From Gavia stellata (lineage: Eukaryota > Chordata > Aves > Gaviiformes > Gaviidae): 64,000 nucleotides of DNA. Shown one piece after another: positions 38,701 to 45,540 of this stretch (the first letter of the stretch is position 1; each line of letters opens with the position of its first letter). The notes beneath the pieces are model-generated. The model was given only the letters and a program-made list of their open reading frames with translations. It made no database searches and was not told where the DNA came from. The DNA lies in the NCBI RefSeq assembly GCF_030936135.1, contig NC_082599.1:6558847-6622846 (forward strand), in the 5' to 3' direction. The position numbers and the translations under genes are program-made.

Positions 38701-41700
38701 GCAGCAGGGGCACGTTTCCCTACAGTCAGAGCTTGGTGCTACGTGTGTGTGACCATACCAAAGGCTCTTACTCCAGTCAGTGTCATTTGGATATTGCAAA
38801 TGATGTGAAGACTTCTACCCTGAAAGTTCAATGTTTTCCATCATCTCTCATTCTAGGCAACATTTAAAGGTTGGATGGACATCATGTATGCGGCAGTAGA
38901 TTCACGAGAGGTCAGTCACTACGTTCAAACTATATTTTTTGTTAATGCTACTGCTTTACAATTTTTGCACTTTTATATCTGTTGTTTGTCCTAAATCTTT
39001 CCAGTAATTATTTTTATCACCTGATGTAAACATTTCATCTGTGAATGACTCATAGTACCCTAATCTGTTGTAATGGGGAGTGGGATTCAACTCCAGATCC
39101 ACTCACCTAAATGCAGTTACCTGTACTGTAAGGTCTCCATGTGAGTTCACCTCCAGATGTCCTGTATGGTTAATGGGGATCTAGTCAATATGCTCAGAGG
39201 GATCTGGGGAGTATTTCAGCTCACCCTGGATATCTATATCGTTCAGCTGAGCACCTCTTTTTACTACCTTGACTCGACTAATAACTGGATGTCCATCAGC
39301 TAGCAGGGGAGTTCAGAGTTCCCACTCACATGGAGCACCTACCTTCACACATCTTCTTCTATGAAAGTCAAACTTGGAGTAAACCTGAATGTTTTACAGT
39401 GACATAGTTTAAAGTCCACTTCAAAGCATAAACCCAAACTTATCAAGGACTGAGCTGTTGTGGATAAGCAACCATTTAAAATACATTGTCAGCCATCATT
39501 AGTACTATTTTACCTAGTGTTTATATTGACAGTAGTGTTTGCTGTCTTATCAGAAGTATCATCCAATGTTATACGGAACAAAGTGGTATGTCTTTGGAGG
39601 TAAAGAATTTCAAATGAAAAGACTATCTTAATTTGATCATGACTTCAAAGGAATTAAAGAATTTTAAAAGTAACCCTATATAAAAATGGGGGTGGTTTTT
39701 TTTTTCAATTTGAAAAACTGTTTTTCTTGTTCTGGTTTTGTTTTTATCCATAATATCCATAGAAGTAGCTTTTTGCTAAGAAGAAAAAAACATATCTAGG
39801 CCAAGATTTTTAATGGCAAGAGCCATTAAAACTTCTAAATAGTTTGCTTGATCTTTCAACTACTGAGCAATTTACAGCTCCTGTTCTTACTGGAAGAAGA
39901 TGAACTGATACTTCTGGAATGCTTGTGAAAATCATGTCAAGAATGTCCAATTCAGAAACTGTTTCTATTGACTTTAGTAGGGCCTCAATCAGTTGCAAAT
40001 GGTAGGATTTTAAGTCAGGTTTGAAAAGGAAAAAAACTCACAACAATCAGCTTTTGTGGAAAAAAAGAAATTTAGAATAAAAGTAAACCTCATTCGCCAT
40101 TAGTCAAAGACTTAAGTTTTGCGCTACAAGTTTTTCAGTGCAAATATATCAGTATGAATTAAATTATCCTGTTCTGCAATGATCTAGACAGAAACTACAT
40201 AAACAAACATTGTAAAAGAAATCAAATTAACCAGTTGTCATAGTATAAATGCTTTGTAGTACTATTATTCTGAGCCATATTTTCTGGTTAGTTATCTCTA
40301 AGGTGTTGTTTTTGGTGTACCATTTCATAAGGTTCATGTTTAATTTCACAAGCGATAGCAGTCAGCATCTGAGCAATAATGTCCTTATGAGGTCCTAGAG
40401 TTTTGATGCATTTAGTAGGCACCATATGAATGTTACTTTCTTCCACCATTTCATGCCCCTTCCAAAAGTACTGTACACATACAATATTTTGTGTTATGCA
40501 CTATTGGTAGTTTTAAACTATACCAATTTTGTCAGAATTAGCAGTAGGGCTGTAAACCTTAGTTCCTCCTGGAATCTATTCGTGAGAGGATCTGCAATAT
40601 GAAGGCTCTTCTGAATTGACCCCATGTTGTTATTGGTAATTTTTCATGTTGCTTCTCACTCCTGCAGAAAAATGAGCAGCCGCAAATGGAGTACAGCCTA
40701 TTTATGTATCTCTACTTTGTGAACTTCATCATCTTTGGATCTTTCTTTACCCTGAATCTCTTTGTTGGTGTTATTATTGACAACTTCAACCAACAAAAGA
40801 AAAAGATAAGTATATTGGTTGTGCTCCCAGGCACCTACTATATTTCAAGCAATCCTATCTTCAGAGAACAAGGTCCTTGCTATACACAGAATCTAACATT
40901 TCTATTGGCATTTACAAGAGCATTAGTAATTAAGTTAGCAGAAGTAACACCCAGGGTGAGTTTCTTCCTCCTTTCTTTTCCCCTATAATCTGAACACCCA
41001 GCTCTTTCCCCACATACCAAAGGCAATGACATCTCTGCAGTCCCTTAAAATTTTACTTCTTTTTGGGAACTGATCATGACAGGAGACTCGTTATTTAGAA
41101 AGTGGTGTGGTACAGATGCTCTGAGAAGTATTTTGGATATTCAACAAGAACAGGATGTGGGAAGCCAGGGAAAGAGTTGTTCCTACCCAGGTTTTCAGCA
41201 GGTCCTTTGTTTGCATGTTTTCTGAGCTAGCTGGGTTTCACCCCAGGACTTCTGCTCTGTGAATGTATGGTTTATGGCACTCTGTTTTTTTGGACACAGT
41301 CACAAATTATTGAAAAGGGCTAGTACCAGCAAGATGTGAAAAGGAAGGAATGCTAGTGTCCAGCGTTTTAGACTTTGTAACTGCAACAGTGCTGCTTTCT
41401 CACCAAATAAGAGTGACATTTCCTTATATACTTAGGGGGGGAAGATATCTTTATGACAGAAGAACAGAAAAAATATTACAATGCAATGAAAAAATTGGGA
41501 TCCAAGAAACCTCAAAAACCCATTCCAAGACCACTGGTAAGACTGTCTGAATTCTTCAAAAGGAAAATGCATTTCAAAAGTGCAATTTAATTCACTGAAA
41601 AGCGCATATGTTTATATATTGCAAATAAATTATTCATACTGTCTTTACATTGATACTCAGACAGCGCTCTGAAGTCAATTCCATAACAAAAAGTTGCACT

Positions 41701-44700
41701 GAAAGATTTTACAGGTTAATTATTTATTAAGTTCTCTGCATAAATGTTGTTGGGTTTTACATTCACCTTGGAACTGATTAAACTTCAGGATGGGAAGGGA
41801 TTTTTAATGTCATTTTTATATTCTGTCTTTCTTAAATTTCTCTGACTTCACTATAGTTGAGTGACTTTGCAACATAAAAATTGGAGCTGTTGGAAACATG
41901 CATGGAGGAGTACTCCCTGCTTTCATAGCTGATGCCAGATGTATTTTTTTCCTCTAGAACAGATACCAAGGGTTCCTTTTTGATACTGTAACACGCCAAG
42001 CCTTTGATGTTGTCATCATGATTCTCATCTGCCTTAACATGATCACCATGATGGTGGAGACCCATGAGCAAAGTGAAACGAAGACTAACATCCTTAACAA
42101 AATCAATATACTCTTTGTTTCCATCTTCACTGCAGAATGTGTACTGAAATTGGTGGCTCTGAGGCAGTACTATTTCTCAAATGCCTGGAACATATTTGAT
42201 TTAGTTGTTGTGATCATGTCACTTATCGGTAAGTAAAATTGCTTTGGCAAATTCTTTACTAAATCAATTATTATTCTTTTCAGAAAAAAATAGTTAAAAT
42301 CTATCAATTGCAAATGGATATTGAAATGGAAATCATAATACTGTAAAGTCTTGATGAAAAAGAACTAAAAACCCCACCATGATTGTATTAAAATAATATG
42401 AAATAAGATTTTTTAAAATTTCTGCCATTTTCATTTAATAATAGTATTTTTTTAAAAAAAGGTATCTGTGTTATGTAAAATCTTTCATAATGGTTCTTTA
42501 GATTAGTTTTTCCTAGTCTGAAAGACTGAATAACCCATCATACCAGTACCACATTATGTGATAATTTCCATTATTACAGATTTAGTGCCAACTAAGAAAT
42601 CTTTGCTCAGATAAAAACTGCTGGGTCTTGTCATCTATGTTTGTAACAGAGAATTGAAATATGTAGAGAATATGAAGACTGGAATTAGATTAAAGACTAT
42701 AGAATTAAGTTCCTAGAAACTCAGGCATAGCTGATTGAAAATAAGGGTTCACACTGTGTAACAGGATAGAAAATAACAACGCAAATGTATTAGTTTTTAT
42801 TTGAAGGGATTGCAATAGAAGAATGGGGTAAAGAGCTCTTCTGCCAATTCGAGCTTTCTGCCAATTTAACTATTCCTAGGGCCAGTACTGCCAAAATAAC
42901 AGAAGGTGTTTAGGGGAAGAAAAGTATTTTGTTTCTTTAGTATGACTTATGTTTTGGGTACGTAAGATTCCAGTAGGAATATGGGTCTTCCTTGAGAAAT
43001 TAAGTTTCTGGAGTGGAAATTCAGAAAAATGTATCCAAAACATCTAAACCTAGAAAAGTCAAACCTCTTCCCGTGCTGCTAGATTTGTCATTTTTTTAAT
43101 GCAAACTAAAGGGAACATGACATCCATGTGTAACTATGTCCCTGAATGAACTAAAAGCCATTGTAGAGTAGCATGCACAACTTCAATGTTCATCACTGGG
43201 TTTACTTATACATATCTTGACTAGATTATCTAAATGATGATCATGACATTGTTATTATATCCTGTGTTCTTAGTTTAACTTTGTAGTGTCACCATATGAA
43301 GTCAGATTTAGAAGGTAAATACATAACTTGCACCTGCTGAAGTATTTGTGCAACCAGTGTCAAAACCCATCAGTAAACGAGTGTCGACTGATACGGATAT
43401 TTGAAGTTGTGCATAGACAGGTGCTTGCCATCCCTAGTGCGACAGCTACTATCTTCTGGTGGCTGAAGAATGTAGTTCATAATTGCTGATTTCTACCACT
43501 ATTTTTTCAACTCTAACTTCTATTAAAGGTTATTCTGCTAGGGTCTTAGCACACACACATCAGGTATTTTTCAACTGTACAGGTATTATAATTTCATCCT
43601 ACTTACTAGTTAAGCAGAAATGTGATATTCTAATCAGTTGTTATCCTTTCCATTTTAGCCTTACTGCTTTCTGGCATCGGTAAAGCATTTGAACATTTCT
43701 TACCACCTACACTCTTCAGGGTCATTCGCTTGGCTCGGATTGGACGAATACTGAGACTCATCCGGGCTGCCAAAGGAATTCGAACTCTGCTTTTTGCCTT
43801 AATGATGTCCCTACCTGCTCTGTTCAACATTGGCCTCTTGCTTTTTCTGGTCATGTTCATTTATGCCATTTTTGGCATGGCTAACTTTGCCTATGTGAAG
43901 ATGGAAGATGGCATTGACGATATGTTCAACTTCCAAACCTTTGCTAACAGCATGCTCTGTCTCTTCCAAATCACCACATCAGCTGGCTGGGATGGTCTTC
44001 TCAGTCCTATTTTAAACACTGGGCCACCGTACTGTGATCCAAACATAAATGGTACTATAGGTGAATGTGGTAAACCTGCCATAGGTATTATTTATTTTGT
44101 AAGTTACATTATCATATCGTTTCTCATTGTTGTAAACATGTATATAGCTGTTATTCTGGAGAACTTCAATGTTGCTACTGAGGAAAGTACAGAGCCTTTA
44201 GGGGAAGATGACTTTGACATCTTTTATGAAATCTGGGAGAAGTTTGATCCTGAGGCAACTCAGTTTATAACTTTCTCTGCACTTTCAGACTTTGCAGATG
44301 CTCTGGCTGAACCTTTACGTGTACCAAAACCAAACAAAGTTGAACTCATAGCAATGGACCTGCCTATGGTCAGTGGAGACAGGATCCACTGCTTGGATAT
44401 CTTGTTTGCTTTTACCAAACGAGTGTTAGGAGATTCGGGGGAGCTGGATACTCTAAAAGCACAAATGGAAGAGAAGTTCATGGCTGCCAATCCATCAAAA
44501 AAATCCTATGAGCCAATCTCTACTACACTCAGACACAGACAAGAGGAAGCTTCTGCCACTGTCATCCAGCGTGCCTACAGGAGTCATTTGCTCCTGCGCT
44601 CCATAAAGCAGGCTTCTTACCTGTACCATCACAGAACTTGCAGTATTGACACTCTTGGAGATGCTGCTCCAGAAAAAGAAGGACTTATTGCATCTATGAT

Positions 44701-44857
44701 GGGTGAAAATTATGGTAGGAGTCCTGACAAGTCTGAAACTTTGTCCTCAGCATCCTTTCCTCCATCGTACGACAGCGTTACGAGAGCCAGTAGTGGCAAC
44801 CTCATGGTTGAGAATGGAGAAATTATAGGTAATCAGCAATCTCCAGACATTAAATAG
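10674..44857 (+). CDS. SCN10A: voltage-gated sodium channel alpha subunit, SCN10A (Nav1.8)-like, 27 coding exons
   Basis: Pore-forming subunit that carries the fast inward sodium current of action potentials in the plasma membrane. The joined exons give 2005 residues; from memory, mammalian SCN10A is about 1956 and SCN5A about 2016. Visible features are four homologous domains, S4 arginine ladders, selectivity residues D367, E912, K1421 and A1715, IFM at 1487-1489, an ankyrin-binding-like VPIA motif at 1060, an IQ motif at about 1909 and PPSY at 1974. SCN10A-like signatures include [30 protein letters not shown] and [10 protein letters not shown]5A-like traits appear in the I-II linker (DCNGV) and C terminus ([12 protein letters not shown]), but the SCN5A PDZ-binding end ESIV is absent. 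SCN5A is the main alternative. Mammalian SCN10A serves mainly nociceptive sensory neurons; expression in this species is not known from sequence. Confidence 0.82.
11920..12038 (+). CDS. SCN10A: SCN10A-like coding exon 2: pre-S1 region of domain I
   Basis: Residues 86-125 (part). Encodes [14 protein letters not shown] then [26 protein letters not shown], the conserved stretch before domain I S1. The acceptor is a T-rich tract ending aaag. The exon ends in phase 2 at the U12-type donor ATATCCTTTT rather than at a GT. Confidence 0.95.
12039..13679 (+). other. intron 2, U12-type AT-AC intron
   Basis: The 5' end reads atatcctttt, an exact match to the U12 (minor spliceosome) donor consensus. The 3' end is AC at 13678-13679. 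A U12 branch-like site tgccttcac lies at 13658-13666 with its adenosine 14 nt before the acceptor, within the short spacing typical of this class. Only this AC joins exon 2 (..tc) to exon 3 (a tta ttc..) in frame as Ser-Leu-Phe. The equivalent intron of other vertebrate SCN genes is also U12 AT-AC. Confidence 0.93.
12821..12894. repeat. 37-bp tandem duplication in intron 2
   Basis: Two adjacent copies (12821-12857 and 12858-12894) beginning gatgtcatcgtattggggta differ at one base (c to a). A recent slippage-type duplication in intronic DNA. Confidence 0.9.
13680..13787 (+). CDS. SCN10A: SCN10A-like coding exon 3: domain I S1
   Basis: Completes Ser125 and encodes [20 protein letters not shown] (S1), then the S1-S2 loop with Lys, Ser and Pro up to NKYVE. 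There is no in-frame ATG, so start-based ORF calling misses this exon. Phase and S1 similarity to ILTNCVFM of the family support it. Donor GA|GTAAGT. Confidence 0.93.
13788..15351 (+). other. intron 3
   Basis: About 1.6 kb of AT-rich intron with standard GT-AG ends (gtaagt ... cctttccttag). No additional exon, mobile element or strong repeat recognised. Confidence 0.8.
15352..15480 (+). CDS. SCN10A: SCN10A-like coding exon 4: domain I S2-S3
   Basis: Encodes [20 protein letters not shown] (S2) and [20 protein letters not shown] (S3), near-identical to the family. CLNEFT favours SCN10A, whereas SCN5A has CLHAFT. Enters in phase 2 and leaves in phase 2, the standard 129-nt exon. Confidence 0.96.
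16256..16347 (+). CDS. SCN10A: SCN10A-like coding exon 5: domain I S3-S4 (5N-type)
   Basis: Standard 92-nt exon encoding [13 protein letters not shown] and [17 protein letters not shown], including the S4 arginines. At the residue that separates alternative exons 5N (Asn) and 5A (Asp) in other SCN genes, this copy has Asn (NLG). Its former partner appears to be the decayed sequence at 16462. Confidence 0.95.
16462..16552 (+). pseudogene. decayed duplicate of exon 5 (5A-type relic)
   Basis: Lies 114 nt after exon 5, directly after a pyrimidine tract ending in tgcag. It reads [11 protein letters not shown], aligned to the EFVDLGNVSA/V of alternative exon 5A, with Asp at the diagnostic position. 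It then decays: the acceptor side has lost 2 nt of the expected phase, and the frame stops at TAA (16518-16520) where the S4 arginines should be. A weak match to the ALKT codons appears about 25 nt further on, near the expected spacing. It cannot replace exon 5 in frame. The 3' limit is approximate. Confidence 0.65.
17200..17421 (+). CDS. SCN10A: SCN10A-like coding exon 6: domain I S4-S5, S5 and pore turret
   Basis: Encodes [20 protein letters not shown], the S5 helix ([18 protein letters not shown]), KGNLRQKC and a turret with three N-glycosylation sequons (NST, NKT, NDT). FKGNL resembles SCN10A; WESYEIF resembles the SCN5A turret. Ends in phase 1 (ACAG|GTAATT). Confidence 0.95.
17422..19784 (+). 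other. intron 6
   Basis: About 2.4 kb, GT-AG. No exon or recognised mobile element. A 75-codon open frame at 17891-18118 has no family resemblance and no supporting splice context, so it is not called. Confidence 0.75.
19785..19842 (+). CDS. SCN10A: SCN10A-like coding exon 7: domain I turret microexon
   Basis: 58-nt exon encoding [20 protein letters not shown], matching the family GTSDxLLCG element of the domain I extracellular turret. Acceptor is a T-rich tract ending tatag, donor GG|GTAAGT. It joins exon 8 as Gly-Ile-Cys-Pro. Too short and ATG-less for ORF calling. Confidence 0.93.
20516..20657 (+). CDS. SCN10A: SCN10A-like coding exon 8: domain I pore loop
   Basis: Encodes [40 protein letters not shown] and ERLYQQ. 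D367 (20631-20633) is the domain I selectivity residue. The next codon, TAC at 20634-20636, places Tyr368 at the tetrodotoxin-determining site. Mammalian SCN10A has Ser and SCN5A Cys there, while TTX-sensitive channels have Tyr or Phe. Confidence 0.96.
21132..21329 (+). CDS. SCN10A: SCN10A-like coding exon 9: domain I S6
   Basis: Encodes [40 protein letters not shown] and the start of the I-II linker ([26 protein letters not shown], written here in two parts). The S6 is almost identical to the family. VVTMAYE matches SCN10A rather than SCN5A (VVAMAYE). 66 codons, phase 0. Confidence 0.96.
22256..22438 (+). CDS. SCN10A: SCN10A-like coding exon 10: I-II linker, part 1
   Basis: Residues 442-502: [15 protein letters not shown], a Ser-rich stretch, a basic cluster (NRKKRNKS) and an acidic cluster ([12 protein letters not shown]), ending QRKL. 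The junction RKL|SFLGL mirrors SCN10A RRM|SFLGL. Cytoplasmic and poorly conserved, typical of the linker. Confidence 0.9.
22975..23376 (+). CDS. SCN10A: SCN10A-like coding exon 11: I-II linker, part 2
   Basis: Residues 503-636. [10 protein letters not shown] and [12 protein letters not shown] match SCN10A (SFLGLASGKRRASHGSVFHF). The later segment ([32 protein letters not shown]) resembles SCN5A. Several RxxS sites look like kinase A targets, by analogy with SCN5A. The acceptor is a T-rich tract ending ttag; the donor is CTG|GTAAGT. Confidence 0.92.
24119..24245 (+). CDS. SCN10A: SCN10A-like coding exon 12: I-II linker, part 3
   Basis: Encodes [20 protein letters not shown] then [22 protein letters not shown], matching the family RAxSVVSIITS motif. 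The acceptor is a NAGNAG tandem (aagcag), so a Gln codon could be added by alternative choice at 24116. Ends in phase 1. No in-frame long ORF, found by phase and motif. Confidence 0.92.
24246..25690 (+). other. intron 12
   Basis: About 1.4 kb, GT-AG. Nothing recognised beyond poly-A and poly-T runs. Confidence 0.75.
25691..25929 (+). CDS. SCN10A: SCN10A-like coding exon 13: domain II S1
   Basis: Encodes [29 protein letters not shown], then [20 protein letters not shown] (S1) and LEHNNMS, ending [13 protein letters not shown] matches SCN10A closely. Standard 239-nt exon, phase 1 in and phase 0 out. Confidence 0.95.
26268..26468 (+). CDS. SCN10A: SCN10A-like coding exon 14: domain II S2-S4 with basic insertion
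   Basis: Encodes [20 protein letters not shown] (S2), the S3 ([17 protein letters not shown]) and the start of S4 (LSVLRSFRL). It is 67 codons where the SCN5A exon has 58. The extra residues form a Lys/Arg-rich S3-S4 extracellular loop, [13 protein letters not shown] (26400-26438, residues 803-815). The frame stays open and splice sites are good, so this looks genuine. The loop is a known site for gating-modifier toxins in the family. Confidence 0.94.
27256..27609 (+). CDS. SCN10A: SCN10A-like coding exon 15: domain II S4-S5, S5, pore and S6
   Basis: Encodes [21 protein letters not shown]5 ([20 protein letters not shown]), the pore segment [16 protein letters not shown] with selectivity Glu912 (27514-27516), and the start of S6 ([13 protein letters not shown]). 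118 codons, phase 0 on both sides. Confidence 0.97.
29285..29722 (+). CDS. SCN10A: SCN10A-like coding exon 16: end of domain II S6 and II-III linker
   Basis: Begins [16 protein letters not shown] (end of S6), continues [15 protein letters not shown], then a linker ending in [20 protein letters not shown] and an acidic tail. The DFITNPNVF element resembles SCN10A DFITDPNVW. The ankyrin-G binding motif VPIAxxESD is altered to VPIAEAENT (29633-29659). Confidence 0.95.
29759..29799. repeat. (AT)n plus poly-T microsatellite
   Basis: About nine AT units followed directly by some 21 T. Intronic and likely length-polymorphic. Confidence 0.95.
30138..30740 (+). mobile_element. CR1 LINE retrotransposon, 5'-truncated
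   Basis: About 600 bp matching the CR1 3' region. The first part encodes the C-terminal tail of the CR1 reverse-transcriptase ORF: a frame open from 30138 to 30404 with [37 protein letters not shown] and [10 protein letters not shown]. It breaks by a small deletion relative to the usual CR1 reading at about 30393. The 3' part has 'ggcactggaacaggttgccc', 'gaactagatgattaaggt' and 'ccaaaccattctgtg'. The 5' truncation makes it non-autonomous. Relatively low divergence suggests it is younger than the 6656 and 48380 copies. Confidence 0.95.
31285..31431 (+). CDS. SCN10A: SCN10A-like coding exon 17: II-III linker
   Basis: 49 codons, phase 0 on both sides: [20 protein letters not shown], then [14 protein letters not shown] and [11 protein letters not shown]. 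The acceptor tttcag and donor GAG|GTAACA are good. Little sequence conservation is expected here; SSEE/SGSW faintly echo SCN10A (SSEDLAPxLGESW). Called from splice sites, phase and position. Confidence 0.82.
32540..32660 (+). CDS. SCN10A: SCN10A-like coding exon 18: end of II-III linker
   Basis: Encodes [20 protein letters not shown] then [20 protein letters not shown]. The SSSEGSTVD element and IPEFAxD match SCN10A ([20 protein letters not shown]) better than SCN5A. The acceptor (cttggtag) has an unusually weak pyrimidine tract. Ends in phase 1. Confidence 0.93.
32661..34944 (+). other. intron 18
   Basis: About 2.3 kb. Contains an AT-rich TA/CA repeat zone at about 34080-34155, a short TA run at 33591-33604 and poly-T runs. 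A 111-codon open frame at 33754-34089 has no family resemblance. No exon found. Confidence 0.75.
34080..34155. repeat. AT-rich TATA-type low-complexity tract
   Basis: Imperfect (TA)n blocks with interspersed C and G, such as 'atactatatatatatatatg'. Intronic. Confidence 0.8.
34945..35099 (+). CDS. SCN10A: SCN10A-like coding exon 19: domain III S1
   Basis: Encodes [40 protein letters not shown] and [12 protein letters not shown] (S1). The [19 protein letters not shown] block is diagnostic for domain III. Ends in phase 0 at CTG|GTTAGT. Confidence 0.97.
35749..35922 (+). CDS. SCN10A: SCN10A-like coding exon 20: domain III S2-S3
   Basis: Encodes [40 protein letters not shown] (S2) and [18 protein letters not shown] (S3). 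Standard 58-codon exon, phase 0 on both sides. Confidence 0.97.
36162..36269 (+). CDS. SCN10A: SCN10A-like coding exon 21: domain III S3-S4, shortened loop
   Basis: Encodes [20 protein letters not shown] and [16 protein letters not shown], the S4 of domain III. It is 36 codons where SCN5A and SCN10A of mammals have 41, so five residues are missing from the extracellular S3-S4 loop. The S4 arginines are all kept. Confidence 0.97.
36270..37972 (+). other. intron 21
   Basis: About 1.7 kb, GT-AG. The minus-strand open frame at 36837-37262 (141 codons) shows no domain and is taken as chance. Nothing else recognised. Confidence 0.75.
37973..38251 (+). CDS. SCN10A: SCN10A-like coding exon 22: domain III S4-S5, S5 and turret
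   Basis: Encodes [20 protein letters not shown] (linker and S5), [20 protein letters not shown], a turret with N-glycosylation sequons (NLT, NSS, NNT), and [34 protein letters not shown] matches SCN10A; SCN5A has [12 protein letters not shown]. Ends at GTG|GTAAGT. Confidence 0.97.
38857..38910 (+). CDS. SCN10A: SCN10A-like coding exon 23: domain III pore
   Basis: 18-codon exon encoding [18 protein letters not shown], with the selectivity lysine K1421 at 38866-38868. Acceptor ttctag, donor GAG|GTCAGT. Too short for ORF calling. Confidence 0.97.
38911..40667 (+). other. intron 23
   Basis: About 1.75 kb, GT-AG. Segment 39060-39420 looks like older interspersed repeat material but matches no family I can name. 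No exon. Confidence 0.7.
40668..40805 (+). CDS. SCN10A: SCN10A-like coding exon 24: domain III S6
   Basis: Encodes [20 protein letters not shown], then [20 protein letters not shown] (S6) and NQQKKK. The exon ends at a non-GT donor (AAG|ATAAGT). Reading on as a GT intron would not give the family junction KKK|LGG. Confidence 0.97.
40806..41431 (+). other. intron 24, AT-AC intron with U2-like donor
   Basis: 626-nt intron beginning ataagtatat and ending tccttatatac. The ends are AT and AC. The donor resembles the U2 consensus (ATAAGT in place of GTAAGT), not U12 ATATCC. The intron separating NQQKKK from LGGQDIFM in other SCN genes (SCN4A intron 21, SCN5A intron 25) is the classic AT-AC subclass handled by the major spliceosome. 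Confidence 0.95.
41432..41536 (+). CDS. SCN10A: SCN10A-like coding exon 25: III-IV linker, inactivation gate
   Basis: 35 codons: [16 protein letters not shown], then [22 protein letters not shown] (41447-41455) is the fast-inactivation particle. The residue two before IFM is Glu (GAA), whereas family members I recall have Gln (GGQDIFM). Standard 105-nt length. Confidence 0.97.
41958..42228 (+). CDS. SCN10A: SCN10A-like coding exon 26: domain IV S1-S3
   Basis: Encodes [21 protein letters not shown]1 ([15 protein letters not shown]), [12 protein letters not shown]2 ([20 protein letters not shown]) and S3 ([16 protein letters not shown]). ALRQYYF and EQxExKT fit SCN10A. Standard 271-nt exon, leaving in phase 1. 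Confidence 0.97.
42229..43658 (+). other. intron 26
   Basis: About 1.4 kb, AT-rich, GT-AG. No exon or mobile element recognised. Confidence 0.8.
43659..44857 (+). CDS. SCN10A: SCN10A-like coding exon 27: domain IV S3-S6 and C terminus
   Basis: Encodes the end of S3 and loop ([20 protein letters not shown]), S4 ([20 protein letters not shown]), S5, the pore ([17 protein letters not shown]1715 at 43982-43984) and S6 ([20 protein letters not shown]), with the Phe and Tyr positions that bind local anaesthetics in the family. It continues with an EF-hand-like domain, the IQ motif ([14 protein letters not shown]), and the Nedd4-type motif PPSY (44759-44770). It ends ...NQQSPDIK at TAG 44855-44857, without the PDZ-binding end of SCN5A. 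Minus-strand frames over this exon are shadows. Confidence 0.97.
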
Positions 44858-44961
44858 TTCATCAGTGACAATGTTGTTAAGAATATTCTTCAAATGTTCA
44901 CAGAAGCTGATACCGTAAATACATGTCAGCTGAGGCAGCCTCCCTATTAAAAAAAGTCTGT

Positions 44962-44997
44962 TGACCATGATCAGTTAACCATAGCTAGTCATGGTCA
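44962..44997 (+). repeat. inverted repeat in the 3' UTR
   Basis: Perfect 9-bp arms TGACCATGA (44962-44970) and TCATGGTCA (44989-44997) around an 18-nt loop. Overlapping imperfect arms (gttaaccatag / ctatggtagctgttaa) extend it. Could fold in the transcript. Confidence 0.7.
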
Positions 44998-45516
44998 CTT
45001 AACTATGGTAGCTGTTAAATCATAGCCTTTGGCTCTGCTATGTTCTGTATTTGCATATGCAGAGAAAGGTTTTGGATCTGTTTGATCAAGGGCACCCCAA
45101 CGCAAAGCAGGTCCCGCAGTAACTGAGTGCTGCAGCGCATTCACAGCAGCAATAAGTAACATCTGCTGCCATTATACCCAGTGCAAGAAGCAGAGAAAAG
45201 CCGAAGCACTAACAGATCTACTGGAGAACAGAAAAAGAACATCAGTGTTAAGACAAATTGCAGAAGGCAAAGGAGGTAAAATTTACCCTTAGTCCATTCC
45301 TAATTGATACTCTCATTATAAACCTGTTAAGCAAATGGCTGCTGATTTTTATTTTTTTTTTTTTTTTGTGTTTGGGGATGGATGTACCACAAACACAGCC
45401 ACTGCATGATCCACAGATATGCCACAGTGTAGTGGACTTCTTCCAATATGATTGATTTACAGAATAAGTCATGGCATGTATGCTACTGTAGTTGTGTTAC
45501 TGCAGCTTAATGAAAT

Positions 45517-45522
45517 AATAAA
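45517..45522 (+). terminator. polyadenylation signal AATAAA
   Basis: Canonical hexamer about 660 nt after the stop codon, with a downstream T/G-rich stretch (ttttgtctgtgaggatttt). The most proximal candidate. Confidence 0.6.
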
Positions 45523-45540
45523 TACAGCTCCTAGTATCAC

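Larger units (their letters stand above)
44858..45540 (+). other. SCN10A: probable 3' UTR
   Basis: Follows the TAG. The first good polyadenylation signal is AATAAA at 45517-45522, followed by a T/G-rich element at about 45575-45600, so cleavage near 45540 is likely. Further AATAAA motifs at 46796, 46984 and 47012 could give longer ends. The 3' end is inferred. Confidence 0.6.

Noticed and set aside
43630..43860. Minus-strand open frame across exon 27
   Set aside because: Antisense shadow of the arginine-rich S4 coding sequence.
10674..44857. Assignment of the gene as SCN5A
   Set aside because: The I-II linker and C terminus look SCN5A-like, but the N terminus (TNNFR, IAAK), [40 protein letters not shown] and the lack of ESIV favour SCN10A. 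Kept as the alternative; a tree with both genes of the species would settle it.
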